Of a stretch of DNA of 64,000 bases, positions 15,533-25,900 are shown piece by piece; within the stretch, counting starts at the first letter, position 1, and each line of letters starts with the position of its first letter. Made by a program: the position numbers and the translations under genes. Location: positions 216,486 to 280,485 of the forward strand of contig DHAE01000029.1 of the NCBI GenBank assembly GCA_002397315.1, in the 5' to 3' direction. Source of the stretch: Comamonadaceae bacterium UBA4962 (lineage in GTDB: Bacteria; Pseudomonadota; Gammaproteobacteria; Burkholderiales; Burkholderiaceae_C). A model generated the notes under the pieces. The model made no database searches, was not told where the DNA came from, and was given only the letters and a program-made list of their open reading frames with translations.

Positions 15533-16693
15533 TCAGCGCGGACACGTGCCCGGCAGCAGGATGGAGCGGTCCACGCGGTGGATGTCGGTGTGGCCGCAGA
15601 AGGCCATGGTGATGTCGAGTTCCTTCTGCAGGATCTGCAGCGCGCGGGTCACGCCCGCCTCCCCGAAAGCGCCCAGCCCATAGAGGAAGCTGCGCCCGAT
15701 GAGCGTGCCGCGCGCGCCCAGCGCCCAGGCCTTGAGCACCTCCTGGCCGCCGCGGATGCCGCCGTCCATCCATACCTCGATGTCGCGGCCCACGGCGTCC
15801 ACGATGCCCGGCAGCGCATGGATGGACGACGGCGCGCCGTCGAGCTGGCGGCCGCCGTGGTTGCTGACCACGATCGCGTCGGCGCCCGCGTCCACCGCCA
15901 GGCGCGCATCTTCCGCATCCATGATGCCTTTCAGGATGAGCTTGCCGCCCCAGCGCCGCTTGATCCACTCCACGTCGCGCCAGTTCAGCCGCGGGTCGAA
16001 CTGCTCGGCCGTCCACGACGACAGCGAGGACAGATCGCCCACGCCCTTGGCATGGCCCACGATGTTGCCGAAGGTGCGCCGCTTCGTGCCCAGCATGCCG
16101 AGGCACCAGCGCGGCTTGGTGGCGAGGTCGAGCAGGTTGGTGAGCGTGGGCCGCGGCGGTGTGGAAAGACCGTTCTTGATGTCCTTGTGGCGCTGCCCGA
16201 GGATCTGCAGGTCGAGCGTGACCTGCAGCGCGGAGACGCCCGCCGCCTTGGCGCGGTCGATGAGGCGCTCGACGAAATCACGGTCGCGCATCACGTACAC
16301 CTGGAACCAGAAGCCCGGCCCCGCGTGCTCCGCGACGTCCTCGATCGAGCAGATGCTCATGGTGGAGAGCGTGAAAGGCACGCCGAACGCCCGCGCCGCG
16401 CGCGCGCCGAGGATTTCCCCGTCGGCATGCTGCATGCCCGTGAGGCCCGTGGGTGCGATCGCCACGGGCATGGCCACGTCCTGCCCCACCATCTTCGTGC
16501 GCGTGGTGCGGTTCTCCATGTTCACCGCCACGCGCTGGCGCAGCTTGATCGCCTGGAAGTCTTCCGAATTGGCGCGGTAGGTGCTCTCGGTGTACGAACC
16601 GGAATCGGCGTAGTCGTAGAACATGCGCGGCACGCGGCGGCGGGCGACGGTGCGCAGGTCTTCGATGCAGGTGATGCGGGACAGGTCGGTCAC
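15533..16693 (-). CDS. lldD: FMN-dependent alpha-hydroxy-acid dehydrogenase (L-lactate dehydrogenase type)
   Basis: 386 residues, the usual length of the FMN-linked 2-hydroxyacid dehydrogenases that oxidise L-lactate, glycolate or mandelate and pass electrons to the respiratory chain. The active-site signature SNHGGRQLD holds the catalytic His and the substrate-binding Arg. N-terminal FYDYADSGSYTE, IAPTGLTGMQHADGE and the phosphate-binding GGIRGGQEVLKA are also present. Lactate is the most likely substrate, but the family is not cleanly separated by motif. It stands alone, with no lactate permease or GntR regulator beside it. Confidence 0.85.
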   Translation of the reverse strand: MTDLSRITCIEDLRTVARRRVPRMFYDYADSGSYTESTYRANSEDFQAIKLRQRVAVNMENRTTRTKMVGQDVAMPVAIAPTGLTGMQHADGEILGARAARAFGVPFTLSTMSICSIEDVAEHAGPGFWFQVYVMRDRDFVERLIDRAKAAGVSALQVTLDLQILGQRHKDIKNGLSTPPRPTLTNLLDLATKPRWCLGMLGTKRRTFGNIVGHAKGVGDLSSLSSWTAEQFDPRLNWRDVEWIKRRWGGKLILKGIMDAEDARLAVDAGADAIVVSNHGGRQLDGAPSSIHALPGIVDAVGRDIEVWMDGGIRGGQEVLKAWALGARGTLIGRSFLYGLGAFGEAGVTRALQILQKELDITMAFCGHTDIHRVDRSILLPGTCPR

Positions 16694-16867
16694 GGGAAAG
16701 GCTCCTGGTCGTTGTTCTGTGGCGCGCGGCCCCGGCGGGGACGCGGGCGCGGGACCATCGTAGCGGCGGATGCACGGCCCGGGTGCTGATGATTTTTCTG
16801 ATGCGTTGAGGCTTTTTGCACGGCCCCGCCCAGCACACCGGGCCCCGCGCGCGCGGAGGCAGGAAGC

Positions 16868-17728
16868 TCAGCGCCGGGCCAGCGCGACGCCCGCGATCGC
16901 GACCGCGAATCCCACCACCTGCGGCGCCGTGAGCGTTTCGCCGAAGATCGCCCAGGCCTGCAGCGCCGAGAGCGGCGGGACGGCCAGCACCAGCGCCGCG
17001 GTGCGCGTGGCCTCGCCATGGCGCATGAGCCAGATGAGCAGCGTGGCGCCGCCGATCGACAGCACCAGCACCGAATAGGCGAGGTAGCCCCAGAGCAGCG
17101 GCGAGCCGTCCCAGCGCGGTTCGCCCAGGCACACCGCCATCAGCACCAGCACGGCGATGGACCCCACGTTCTGCACCGCGCTGGCGCTGCGCAGGTCGCC
17201 GGCCGCGAGCGGCGACTTCTGCACCATCGAGCCCACCGTGAGCGCGAGGATGCTGCCGGCCGCCGCCAGCAGCACGGGCAGGGACAGCGCCGCCGCACCC
17301 GCGCTGGCGGACAGGCGCGGCCAGAGCACCAGCGCCACGCCGCCGAACCCCAGCGCGAGCCCGGCCCAGGTGCTCGGGCCCAGGCGGCGGCGCAGCACGG
17401 CCACCGCGATCAGCGCCGTGAACAGCGGCTGCAGCGCGCCGATGAGCGCCATCACGCCCGCCGGCAGCCCGCGCGACATCGCCCACCAACTGGGCCCGAC
17501 ATACAGCCCGTTCATGAGCGCGCCCGCGGCCAGATGCAGCAGGATGCGCCGCGGCCCGCGCGGCCACTCGACGCGTGCCCACCAGGCGGCAGCGGCGAAC
17601 AGCGCCGCCACGCCCACGAAGCGCGCCGCCAGGAACCAGAACGGATCGGCATGCGCCGACACGCCCCGGCCGACGAGGAAGCCGGTGGACCAGATGGCGA
17701 CGAAGAGCAGCGGCGCGAGGGCGTTCAT
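16868..17728 (-). CDS. DMT superfamily (EamA) transporter
   Basis: 286 residues with ten predicted transmembrane helices in two EamA repeats, opening LLFVAIWSTGFLVGRGV. The substrate is unknown; members export amino acids, nucleotides or other metabolites. It begins 37 bp after the pbpC stop on the same strand and could be read through from it. Its downstream spacer to the lldD-type gene (174 bp) contains CATCAG-N6-CATCAG on the minus strand (12-bp period), of unknown meaning. Confidence 0.88.
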   Translation of the reverse strand: MNALAPLLFVAIWSTGFLVGRGVSAHADPFWFLAARFVGVAALFAAAAWWARVEWPRGPRRILLHLAAGALMNGLYVGPSWWAMSRGLPAGVMALIGALQPLFTALIAVAVLRRRLGPSTWAGLALGFGGVALVLWPRLSASAGAAALSLPVLLAAAGSILALTVGSMVQKSPLAAGDLRSASAVQNVGSIAVLVLMAVCLGEPRWDGSPLLWGYLAYSVLVLSIGGATLLIWLMRHGEATRTAALVLAVPPLSALQAWAIFGETLTAPQVVGFAVAIAGVALARR

Positions 17729-17765
17729 GGCGAAGAAGCGGGGGTGGACGGCCGGTTCACGGACA

Positions 17766-20159
17766 TCATTTGACGCCCGCGCCGCGCACTTCGACGGGGA
17801 CCGTGTCGAGCACCCGCCCGCCGGCATCCACCAGTTCGATGCGGTGGCGGCCCGGCCAGGGCAGCCAGGCCCATTCCGCCCCGCGTCCGCGCTCCTTTCC
17901 GTCGATGCGCCAGCGCACGTTGGCGGCCGTGCCGCCACCGCCCGCGGTAAAGCGCAGGCGCTGGCGGTCGGGCGGAATGTCGGGATCGAGCGCCACGATG
18001 GTGCCCGGTGCGGGCGAGAGGATGCGCGGCGTGGGCGCCTGGAGCGCGTCCTGGCCGCCGTCCCCCCCGTCGCCCGCGGTCGTGCCCGCCACGGCGCGGC
18101 CTCGGCCACGGGCCGCCACGGCGTTGGCGCCGGAGGCTCCGCCATCGACGGCGAAGAGCGGCTGCTGCGTTCCGGCGATGAACCACTCCTCGCGCGCGCT
18201 TTCGATCAGGCGCGTGCCGCCCGGTTCGGGCCCGAAGCGCACGGCGGCGCGCACCAGCCCGGCCGGCGGCACGGGTGCCCGGCTGCGCGCGCCGCCCGGG
18301 GATCCGGAACGGTGCAGCCAGCCCATCACCTCGGCCCACACGGGCGCCGCGCCGCTGGTGCCGCTCACGTCGTGCATGGGGGCGCCGCCGGCATTGCCGA
18401 CCCAGACGCCCACCGTGTAGCGCTGCGACCAGCCCAGGGCCCAGTTGTCGCGCATGTCCTTGCTGGTGCCGGTCTTCACGGCCGTCCAGAAGCGCGTGGC
18501 GAGCACGCTGTCGGTGCCGAAGGTGCGCGCGCGGGCGTTGCCGTCGGAGAGGATGTCGCCCACGATGAACGCGGCGCGCGGGTCGATCGCGGGCTCTGGG
18601 GCCGGCACGCCGGAGGCCGGTCGGGAAGCCGACGCGCCGGTGGTGGGGCCCGCGCCCCGCGCGCGTGCCGGGCCGGGCGCGGCGGTGGGCCGCAGCGCCA
18701 CCGGGCCGGCACGGCCGCCGTTGGCGAGCGCGCGGTAGGCATTCGCGAGGTGCAGCAGCGGCACCTCGGCGCTGCCGAGGGCCAGGCTGTAGCCGTAGTA
18801 GTCGCCGGTCTCGCGCAGCGGCATGCCCAGCGCCCGCAACTGGCGGAAGAACGCGTCGGGCGTGACCATGCCGAGGGTGCGCACGGCCGGCACGTTGAGC
18901 GAGGCGGCCAGCGCCGTGCGCGCGGACACCCAGCCCTTGAACTGCCGGTCGTAGTTCTGCGGAATGTAGAGGCCGGACGCGGTCGGGATGTAGGCGGGCG
19001 AATCCTCGATCAGCGAGGCCGCGGTGATGCGGCGCTGGGCGATCGCCTGCGCATAGAGGAACGGCTTGAGCGTGGAGCCCGGCTGGCGCGCGGCGGTCAC
19101 GCCGTCCACCTCGCCGGCCTGGCTGAGCAGGCCCGACGAGCCCACCCAGGCGAGCACCTCGCCGGTGGCGTTGTCGAGCACCACCACCGCGCCGTCTTCC
19201 ACGTGGCGCCCCTGCAGTTCGCGCAGGTGCTGGTGCAGCGATTGCACGGCCATGCGCTGCAGCGGCGCACTGAGGCTGGAGCGCACCGTGGCGGGCACCG
19301 CGCCCTCGGTGCGCGAGAGCAGATGGCGCGCGAAATGCGGCGCATCGCCTTCGCTGGCCGCGTAGTCGCGCCGCTGCAGGGCAGCGGCCACGAACAGATC
19401 GAGCGCATCGCAATCCTCGGGCCGCGGCGCCTTTTTGTCCTCTGCGCCCTTGCCCGGCGTGCCGGGGCCCGCCCCCATGGTGCGCAGCACGCCGCAGGCA
19501 CGCCGCGCCACGGCCGCGGGCTGGGCATTGGGCGCACGCACGAGCGCCGCGGCCACGGCGGCCTCGCGGTCGTCCAGGCCGTGCGGGGCCTTGCCGAACA
19601 GCGTGCGCGACAGCGCATCGATACCCACCAGTTCGCCGCGGAACGGCACGAGGTTGAGATAGGCCTCCAGGATCTGGTCCTTGCGCCAGCGCCGCTCCAG
19701 CACCTGCGCGGCCACGGTCTGGCCGAGCTTCTGCACCACGCTCCGGCCACCGGGCCCCTGGCGCCAGTCGCCGTCCAGCAGGCCCGCGAGCTGCATCGTC
19801 AGCGTCGAAGCGCCGCGCGTGCGCTGGTTCCACAGGTTGCCCCACGCGGCGGCGGACACCGCCCGCCAGTCCACCCCGCTGTGCTCGTAGAAGCGGCGGT
19901 CCTCGCTCAGCACCAGCGCTTCGCGCAGCGCGGGCGAGACGTCGTCCAGCCCCGTCCACTGCCCGCGGCGCACGGTGTTGTCGGTACGCAGCCGCTGCAG
20001 CACCTCGCCCTCGCGCGACAGCACCAGCGTGTCGGAAGGCCGGTGGTCGGCCCGCACTTCGGCATAGGCGGGCAGCGCATGGGCCGCCAGCGGCGAGGCG
20101 CAGGCGGCGGTCAGCAGCAGCGCGCCGGCGAGGGAGGCGATGCGCCCGGACCGCAACAT
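17766..20159 (-). CDS. pbpC: Penicillin-binding protein 1C (bifunctional)
   Basis: About 797 residues. The signal/anchor segment (SLAGALLLTAACASPLAAHA) is followed by a family-51 glycosyltransferase domain with catalytic E86 in SEDRRFYEHSG and GASTLTMQLA. The transpeptidase domain has the nucleophile motif GSTLKPF, the SLN triad and KTGTSKD, and the C-terminus is the beta-rich BiPBP_C domain. An ATG at 20261 would give a 34-residue longer protein. In many Gram-negatives pbpC adjoins the alpha-2-macroglobulin gene; here that gene lies on the same strand but 2.8 kb upstream, separated by a chemoreceptor and DUF3079. Confidence 0.94.
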   Translation of the reverse strand: MLRSGRIASLAGALLLTAACASPLAAHALPAYAEVRADHRPSDTLVLSREGEVLQRLRTDNTVRRGQWTGLDDVSPALREALVLSEDRRFYEHSGVDWRAVSAAAWGNLWNQRTRGASTLTMQLAGLLDGDWRQGPGGRSVVQKLGQTVAAQVLERRWRKDQILEAYLNLVPFRGELVGIDALSRTLFGKAPHGLDDREAAVAAALVRAPNAQPAAVARRACGVLRTMGAGPGTPGKGAEDKKAPRPEDCDALDLFVAAALQRRDYAASEGDAPHFARHLLSRTEGAVPATVRSSLSAPLQRMAVQSLHQHLRELQGRHVEDGAVVVLDNATGEVLAWVGSSGLLSQAGEVDGVTAARQPGSTLKPFLYAQAIAQRRITAASLIEDSPAYIPTASGLYIPQNYDRQFKGWVSARTALAASLNVPAVRTLGMVTPDAFFRQLRALGMPLRETGDYYGYSLALGSAEVPLLHLANAYRALANGGRAGPVALRPTAAPGPARARGAGPTTGASASRPASGVPAPEPAIDPRAAFIVGDILSDGNARARTFGTDSVLATRFWTAVKTGTSKDMRDNWALGWSQRYTVGVWVGNAGGAPMHDVSGTSGAAPVWAEVMGWLHRSGSPGGARSRAPVPPAGLVRAAVRFGPEPGGTRLIESAREEWFIAGTQQPLFAVDGGASGANAVAARGRGRAVAGTTAGDGGDGGQDALQAPTPRILSPAPGTIVALDPDIPPDRQRLRFTAGGGGTAANVRWRIDGKERGRGAEWAWLPWPGRHRIELVDAGGRVLDTVPVEVRGAGVK

Positions 20160-20298
20160 GGCCGGCGCCGGCGGCACTGCGCGATGATCGGCGCAGTGGT
20201 CGGCGGGGCGGAACAATCGGGCGATGGAGACGGTGCGGGCGGCGGCGGGGCGGCGGTGCATGGCGGAGCGCAGGCTACCACCAATGGCGCCAAGAGAA

Positions 20299-20327
20299 GG
20301 GCCGCCGCGGAAAATCCGGGGCGGCCC
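20299..20327 (-). terminator. Strong hairpin between the second chemoreceptor and pbpC
   Basis: Arms at 20299-20310 and 20316-20327 pair over 12 bp with one mismatch around an ATTTT loop. It lies 77 bp after the chemoreceptor stop. There is no U-tract, so it may be an attenuating or mRNA-stabilising hairpin rather than a classical terminator. Confidence 0.45.
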
Positions 20328-20403
20328 AATGCCGGACGGCCTGGAGAAGCCACGCCGCGGCACGCCGCTCAGCGTGCCGGCGGCGGCCCGCCCGGCCAGG
20401 GGC

Positions 20404-22242
20404 TCAGAAGGACTCCCAGTCGCCCTGCGCGCCCTGGCCCGCGAGGGCCGGCGTGGACAGCATGCCCGCGTTCTTCGCAGCCGCGCGCTCACGCGGGGCC
20501 GCGGACCGCACGGCCGCAGCCACCCGGGCGGCGGCCTTGAGCGGCTTGCGCGCGGCCGGAGCGGCAGCGGGTACCGGCGCTGCCACGGGGGCGCGGGACG
20601 CCAGCGCAGCGTGCGCCGCCGCCGTGTCCGCCACGGCCTGGGCAGCGGACGACGCGGCGGGCGCGGCGGGCGGTGCCGCAGCCGCATGCGCCGCATCCAG
20701 GCGGAACACGCCCACGGCCTGCACCAGGTCCTGCGCCTGCGAGCGCAGGCTCGCCGCGGCGGCAGCCATTTCCTCCACCAGCGCGGCGTTCTGCTGCGTG
20801 GTCTGGTCCATTTCGGTGACGGCTTCGCCGACCTGCGAGACCCCCGCGCTCTGCTCACTGCTGGCCGCGCTGATCTCGCCCATGATGTCCGTCACGCGGC
20901 GGATGCTGCCCACCACTTCGGTCATCGTGCTGCCGGCCCGGTCGGCCAGCTGGGCGCCGCTCTCCACGCGCTCCACGCTGGCGGTGATGAGTTCCTTGAT
21001 CTCCTTGGCGGCGCTGGCGCTGCGCTGCGCGAGGTTGCGCACCTCGCCCGCCACCACCGCGAAGCCCCGGCCCTGTTCGCCCGCACGGGCCGCCTCCACG
21101 GCCGCGTTCAGCGCCAGGATGTTGGTCTGGAAAGCGATTCCGTCGATCACGTTGATGATGTCCGCGATGCGGCGCGAGCTTTCGGAAATGCCCTTCATGG
21201 TGTCGACCACCTGCGCGACCACCGCGCCGCCCTGCTCCGCCACGCCGCTCGCGGCCTGCGCGAGCTGATTCGCCTGCCGGGCGTTGTCGGCGTTCTGCGA
21301 TACGGTCGAACCCAGCTCTTCCATGGAGGCGGCCGTCTCTTCCAGGGCACTCGCCTGGCTCTCGGTACGGGACGACAGGTCCGAATTGCCCTGCGCGATC
21401 TGCATGCTGGCCGACGCCACCGATTCGCTGCCCTGGCGCACCTGGGCCACCACGCGGATCAGCGATGCGTTCATGTCGCGCAGGTTCTGCAGCAGCACGC
21501 CCACCTCGTCGCGGCCCGTCACGTCGATGCGCTGCGTCAGATCGCCCGCGGCGACGGCACGGGCCACCTCGACGGCCCGGGCGATGGGCCGCGTGATGGA
21601 GCGCGTCACCCAGAGGCTGAGCACCACGGCCACGATCACCGCAAGGGCCGTGCCCACGAATTCCATCAGCAGCGCGGTGGTACGGGCGGATTCCGCGTCG
21701 GCCACGCGCTGCTCCAGCAGATCGTGCTCCGTCTTTGAGAACTCTGCCTGCACGGCCCGGAAACCATCCATCGCCGCCTTGTCGCGCGCCTTGCCGAACT
21801 CGGCCACGAACGCGTCGAGCGGCATGGTGCCGGCATCCACGTCGCGGCGCATGTCCAGCAACGATTGCATCACGGCAGCGAAATCCGCCTGCCGCGCGCG
21901 CAGGGTTTCCAGGCGCTTTTGCTGCCCGGGATTGTCGGCCGTCAGGGCGCGCGTCGCCTGCCAGGCCGATTCGAACGATTCGCGGCCCTGGTTCCACGGC
22001 CCGAGGAACGAGGGGTTGCCCGACAGCAGGTAGCCCCGGGCGCCCGTTTCCATGTTGACCATGCCCAGCATCATCTGCTGCGCGCCTTCCAGCACCTTGT
22101 AGGTATGGATGTTCATGTCCCCGGCTTCCTTCAGCCGGCCCTGGCTCGTGATGGCCACGCCGATCACCACCAGGAAGATCGCGATCACGCCACCGAAAGC
22201 CAGCATCAGCCGGCGGGCCAGGGGCCAATGGGAAATGTTCAT
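20404..22242 (-). CDS. Methyl-accepting chemotaxis protein with CHASE3 sensor and C-terminal tether
   Basis: 612 residues: transmembrane helix (LMLAFGGVIAIFLVVIGVAI), periplasmic CHASE3 domain with the diagnostic METGARGYLLSGNPSFL, second transmembrane helix near residue 190, HAMP, and the signalling hairpin with GIAFQTNILALNAAVEAARA. A long Ala/Pro linker leads to a C-terminal DWESF, which matches the pentapeptide that tethers CheR/CheB, so this receptor can probably assist methylation of receptors lacking it, such as the one at 13374-15302. The start at 22242 gives a short N-terminus before the first helix. The ligand is unknown. Confidence 0.94.
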   Translation of the reverse strand: MNISHWPLARRLMLAFGGVIAIFLVVIGVAITSQGRLKEAGDMNIHTYKVLEGAQQMMLGMVNMETGARGYLLSGNPSFLGPWNQGRESFESAWQATRALTADNPGQQKRLETLRARQADFAAVMQSLLDMRRDVDAGTMPLDAFVAEFGKARDKAAMDGFRAVQAEFSKTEHDLLEQRVADAESARTTALLMEFVGTALAVIVAVVLSLWVTRSITRPIARAVEVARAVAAGDLTQRIDVTGRDEVGVLLQNLRDMNASLIRVVAQVRQGSESVASASMQIAQGNSDLSSRTESQASALEETAASMEELGSTVSQNADNARQANQLAQAASGVAEQGGAVVAQVVDTMKGISESSRRIADIINVIDGIAFQTNILALNAAVEAARAGEQGRGFAVVAGEVRNLAQRSASAAKEIKELITASVERVESGAQLADRAGSTMTEVVGSIRRVTDIMGEISAASSEQSAGVSQVGEAVTEMDQTTQQNAALVEEMAAAAASLRSQAQDLVQAVGVFRLDAAHAAAAPPAAPAASSAAQAVADTAAAHAALASRAPVAAPVPAAAPAARKPLKAAARVAAAVRSAAPRERAAAKNAGMLSTPALAGQGAQGDWESF

Positions 22243-22578
22243 CGAAACACCCGCTTTCGTACAAGAAATACTGCGCACGACGGGGGACCGGCCACCGGTC
22301 CGCACTGCAGTCCGTTGCAGCCACCAACCATCGTGGGAAGTGCGAAAGCGATACTAAAGTTACAAAATTACTCGATTTGTCAGCCAACCACTTACATCAC
22401 TGTCGACTTCGGTCCGGCATGGCGTAACTCTGCAGTTGCAGTTCTGACCGTGCCGTTAAACAGGGTGACGCGGGAGTCAGGTTTCGCCCGAAAGGGTGAG
22501 CGTTCACGGGCGGGACTGATGCGCCTCAAGGCATGGCGGCGGCTCCGGCCGCACACTGGCCCCAGGAGGCTCCGCACG
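22243..22578. other. 336-bp divergent intergenic region, partly AT-rich
   Basis: Lies between the CHASE3 chemoreceptor (minus) and DUF3079 (plus). The stretch 22351-22400 is strikingly AT-rich for this genome and probably holds the promoters; TTGGCT-N17-TGTAAC on the minus strand is one possible pair. I could not find a clear sigma28 flagellar promoter (TAAA-N15-GCCGATAA) for the receptor. No gene or RNA motif was recognised in the rest. Confidence 0.5.
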
Positions 22579-22800
22579 ATGCAACGCAAATTTCCCGAAC
22601 ACCCGGCGCATCCGGAGCGCATCTGCTGGGGCTGCGACCGCTACTGCCCCACCGACGCGCTCGCCTGCGGCAACGGCTCGGAGCGCACGCAGCACCCTTC
22701 GGAGCTGTTCGGGGACGACTGGCTCACCTGGACGCCGCCGGCCAGCACGCCGCCCTCGCCCGCAGCCGCGGTGCTTTCCGCCGACGCGGAAAGGCGCTGA
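22579..22800 (+). CDS. DUF3079 family small cysteine-rich protein
   Basis: 73 residues matching DUF3079: FPEHPAHPERICWGCDRYCP followed by ACGNGSERTQHP and an LFGDDW segment. Four cysteines (CWGC, C, C) could bind a metal or iron-sulphur centre, but no function is known. The ribosome site AGGAGG is ideally placed about 8 bases before the ATG. It stands alone on the plus strand, and its stop lies immediately beside a truncated GNAT gene on the other strand. Confidence 0.85.
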   Translation: MQRKFPEHPAHPERICWGCDRYCPTDALACGNGSERTQHPSELFGDDWLTWTPPASTPPSPAAAVLSADAERR

Positions 22801-22825
22801 CCGGACCGTCTCCCCGGCGGCGCAT

Positions 22826-22996
22826 CACGCCTTCGGCCACGAAGCTCCAGCCCGGGTTGCGCGCGAGGTGGCGGGCCCTCTCCGCGTACGCATCGGCATC
22901 GCGCAACGAGCCACCCGGCGTGGCCTGCACGGGCCGCAGTACCTCGGCATGGTCCCGGAGCGCCATCGTGCGGATCGACGGCGCATCCGCCGTCAT
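22826..22996 (-). pseudogene. Truncated GNAT acetyltransferase (N-terminal remnant)
   Basis: The ATG at 22996 overlaps the alpha-2-macroglobulin stop (ATGA). About 57 residues resemble the N-terminus of GNAT acetyltransferases: IRTMALRDHAEVL, then SLRDADAYAERARHLARNPG and SFVAEGV. After that the frame (open to 22724) becomes Arg-rich with no GNAT character, and the acetyl-CoA-binding Q/RxxGxG/A motif is missing. Similarity ends about 25 bp from the DUF3079 stop, so the rest of the gene was probably lost in a rearrangement. The original partnership with the macroglobulin gene is inferred from the start/stop overlap. Confidence 0.6.
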
Positions 22997-25900
22997 TTCG
23001 CCGCCTGCACCTTCATGCGCGCGTTGGGCGTCTCGCCGAACATCTCGGGCGCGTACATCGCCTCCACGCGCGTCGGGGGCAGCGCGAATTCGCCGACGTT
23101 GTTCAGGCGCACGGTGTATTCGGCCGTGAGCGATCCCTTCGACACGTACTCGTAGTAGCCGCGCCAGGCTTCGAAGCTGCGCTCCTCGAACGCCAGCCAA
23201 CCGCTGCCACCGCCGCCGCGTTGTTCGCCCTGCGTCGCGATCTCGGAATCGCGGCCCAGGCCGTTGCCGAGGATGGTGGCACCGCCCGGTACCGGGTCGG
23301 TCAGCACCACCCAGGTCATGTCGGCGGTGGACGTCACCTCCAGCTTCACGCGCAGCACGTCGCCGCGCGTGTACTGGCCCGCCACCGCCTGCTCCACGGG
23401 CGTGACCGTCTTCTTGACGGTGTAGCCCGCGGAGAACGGCGCCTTCAACTGCACGGCGGCCACCGACTGCAGCGTGAGCCACGGTTTGCCGGTGCCCTGC
23501 TGGGTCACGCTCAGCGTCTCCTTGCCGCCCGCGGCGCTCCAGGGCAGGAACATGCCGTTGTGGGTGAGGTTGCCGGGCGCGGCGGGGGCGCCGAACCACG
23601 TCGTCTGGTGCGGCGCGCCGGCGGCGCCGGCCGTCGACACGCGGCCGACCTTGCTCCAGTCCACCGTGGCCGTGTTGGCGCCCATCGCGGCGCGGGTGGT
23701 GCCGGTGACCGGCGTGGCCTCGAACTTCGCGCTGAACTTCTCCAGCGCCAGGCCGCCCCACAGGTTGGCCGTGGTGGTGTGCCACGCCCCGCCCTGCTGG
23801 CGCGCGATGAAGCCGTTCGCCAGCCGGCCCATGTCGTCCTTCCAGGCCGGATCGTCCATCACCGCCAGCATCAGGCGCGCGGTGTTGACGTCGCCGTTCT
23901 GCATCAGCCACCACCAGTAGTCGTCCTGCTCGGTGCTGAAGACCAGCTTCGTGCCCTGGTAGGACAGCCGTGCCTTGAGGATCTGCGTGGCTTCCGCCAG
24001 GCGCTGCTCGCGCTGCGGCGCATCGGGCACGCGGCGCAGCACGTTCAGCCAGTCGATCACGCTGTGCGTGGGCCACTGGTTGGGCGCCACGGTGATGGAC
24101 GAGAGCATGCGTCCCGTGGCCTTGCCGTAGCGCGAGAGCGCTTCGATCGCCGCGAGCTTGCGCATGTCCAGGTCCTTGCGCGGGCTCCAGAAGTCGCGCT
24201 GGATGCGGCCTTCGACGAAGGCGATCAGGCCGCGCTCCATCGGCGCGCGCACCTCGGGCGAGAGCGCGAAGGCCGGGTCGAGGGACGAGGCCTCGTGCGT
24301 GGCCGCGAGCAGGTAGGCGGTGAGCGTGTCGCTGCCGCGGTTGCCGCTGCCCGCCTGCGGCGGGAAGTAGCTGGCGAGCCCGTCGCCGTCCAGGTAGGTG
24401 GGCAGCTGCCCCACCACGGCCTGCCAGAGCTTGCCGTCGCGCAGGCCCACGGCCTTGCTCGTCTTCTGCTCCAGGCAGATGAACGGGTAGTTGGCGAACC
24501 AGTCGCGCACGCCCGGCAGGCCCTCGGCGAGCTTGGGTTGCAGCGACATCTTCAGGCCACCGCGGCCGGGGATCGCGTCCGCGGGCGGCTTCACGTCGAT
24601 GCCGAAGCTGCCGTCCACCTGCACGAGCGTGGCCTGCTGCACGGTGAGCGGCACCGCCGGCACGAGGCGCTGCGTGGCCTTGAGCGCGTCGCGCGCGCCG
24701 CCGGCCCCGGGCGTCGTGTCGCGCGCTTCGATCTCCCAGAGGATCGCCTCGGCGCGCGTCTGCGCGAGCTGCGGCGGGGCCGTCACGTTCCAGGCCACCT
24801 CGCGGGCTTCGCCGGCGGGGATGTCCACCGTCTGCTTCTCCAGCGTCAGCAGCGTGGCGCGCGGCGCCACCTCGACCTTCATGGCGGCCTTGGTGGTGTT
24901 GCGCAGCGTGAACTGGGCGCGGAACTGATCGTCCTCGCGCACCAGCGGCGGCAGGCCGCTGATGATCTGCAGATCCTGCGTCGCGCGGATGCTGGTCGAA
25001 CCCGTGCCGAACAGGCCCGTGCCCGCATCGGCCACCGCGACGATCTTGAAAGTGGTGAGCGCGTCATTCAGCGGCACGGTGACCTGCGCGCGCCCGTTCG
25101 CGTCGAGCCGCACCGCCGGCTGCCACAGCAGCAGCGTGTCGAGCAGCTCGCGCGTCTGCGCGCGGCCCCCGCCGCCGCCCGCGGGCACGGCTTTCTTGCC
25201 GTAATGGCGCCGGCCGATGATCTCCATCTGCGCGGTGGACGTCTCCACGCCCCAGGCGCGGCGCTGCAACATCGCATCCAGCAGGTTCCAGCTCGTGTTG
25301 GGCATCAGCTCCAGCAGGGCCTGGTCCACCGCGGCCACGGCCACCTCGGCGTTCGCGGCGGGCTTGCCGTCGGGCAGCGTGGCGCTGATCGTGACCTGCG
25401 CCTTGCCGCGCACCGCGTAGCTTTCCTTGTCGGCGGCCACCTTCACCTCGATGCGGTGCGCCTTCGCGCCCACCCTGAGTTCGGCCAGGCCCAGGCGGTA
25501 GGCGGGCTTGGAGAGGTCCACCATGGCCGTCGGCGCGACGTATTCCTTGCCCTCGTACCAGAAGGCCGTCCACCACTCGCGCGGCGCCTTGAAGCCCCAG
25601 GTGAAGAAGCTGTACCACGGCACCTCGCGCAGCCGGCCGCGCAGCGCCAGCACGCTCACGTAGACGTTCGGGCCCCAGCCCTCCTCGATCTTGAGCTGCA
25701 CCGTCGGATCCTGCCCGTTCAACTGCACCACGCGCATGTCGATCACGCCCTCGCGCTCCACGCTCACCAGCGCCGTCGCCTGGCGGAACGGCATGCGCAC
25801 CTGCAGCCGGGCGGTCTCGCCGGGCTGGTAGCTCTTCTTCTCGGGCAGCACGTCGATGCGGTCGTGGTCCTCGCCGCCGAACCACAGTTCGCCCTGGCGC

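Noticed and set aside
22351..22400. A sigma28 flagellar promoter for the CHASE3 chemoreceptor
   Set aside because: A TAAAGTTA-like -35 is present but on the wrong strand, and no GCCGATAA-like -10 was found at the right distance.
22440..22560. A riboswitch-like structured leader before DUF3079
   Set aside because: Some local pairing is possible, but no known riboswitch consensus could be matched by eye. A covariance-model scan (Infernal against Rfam) would decide.
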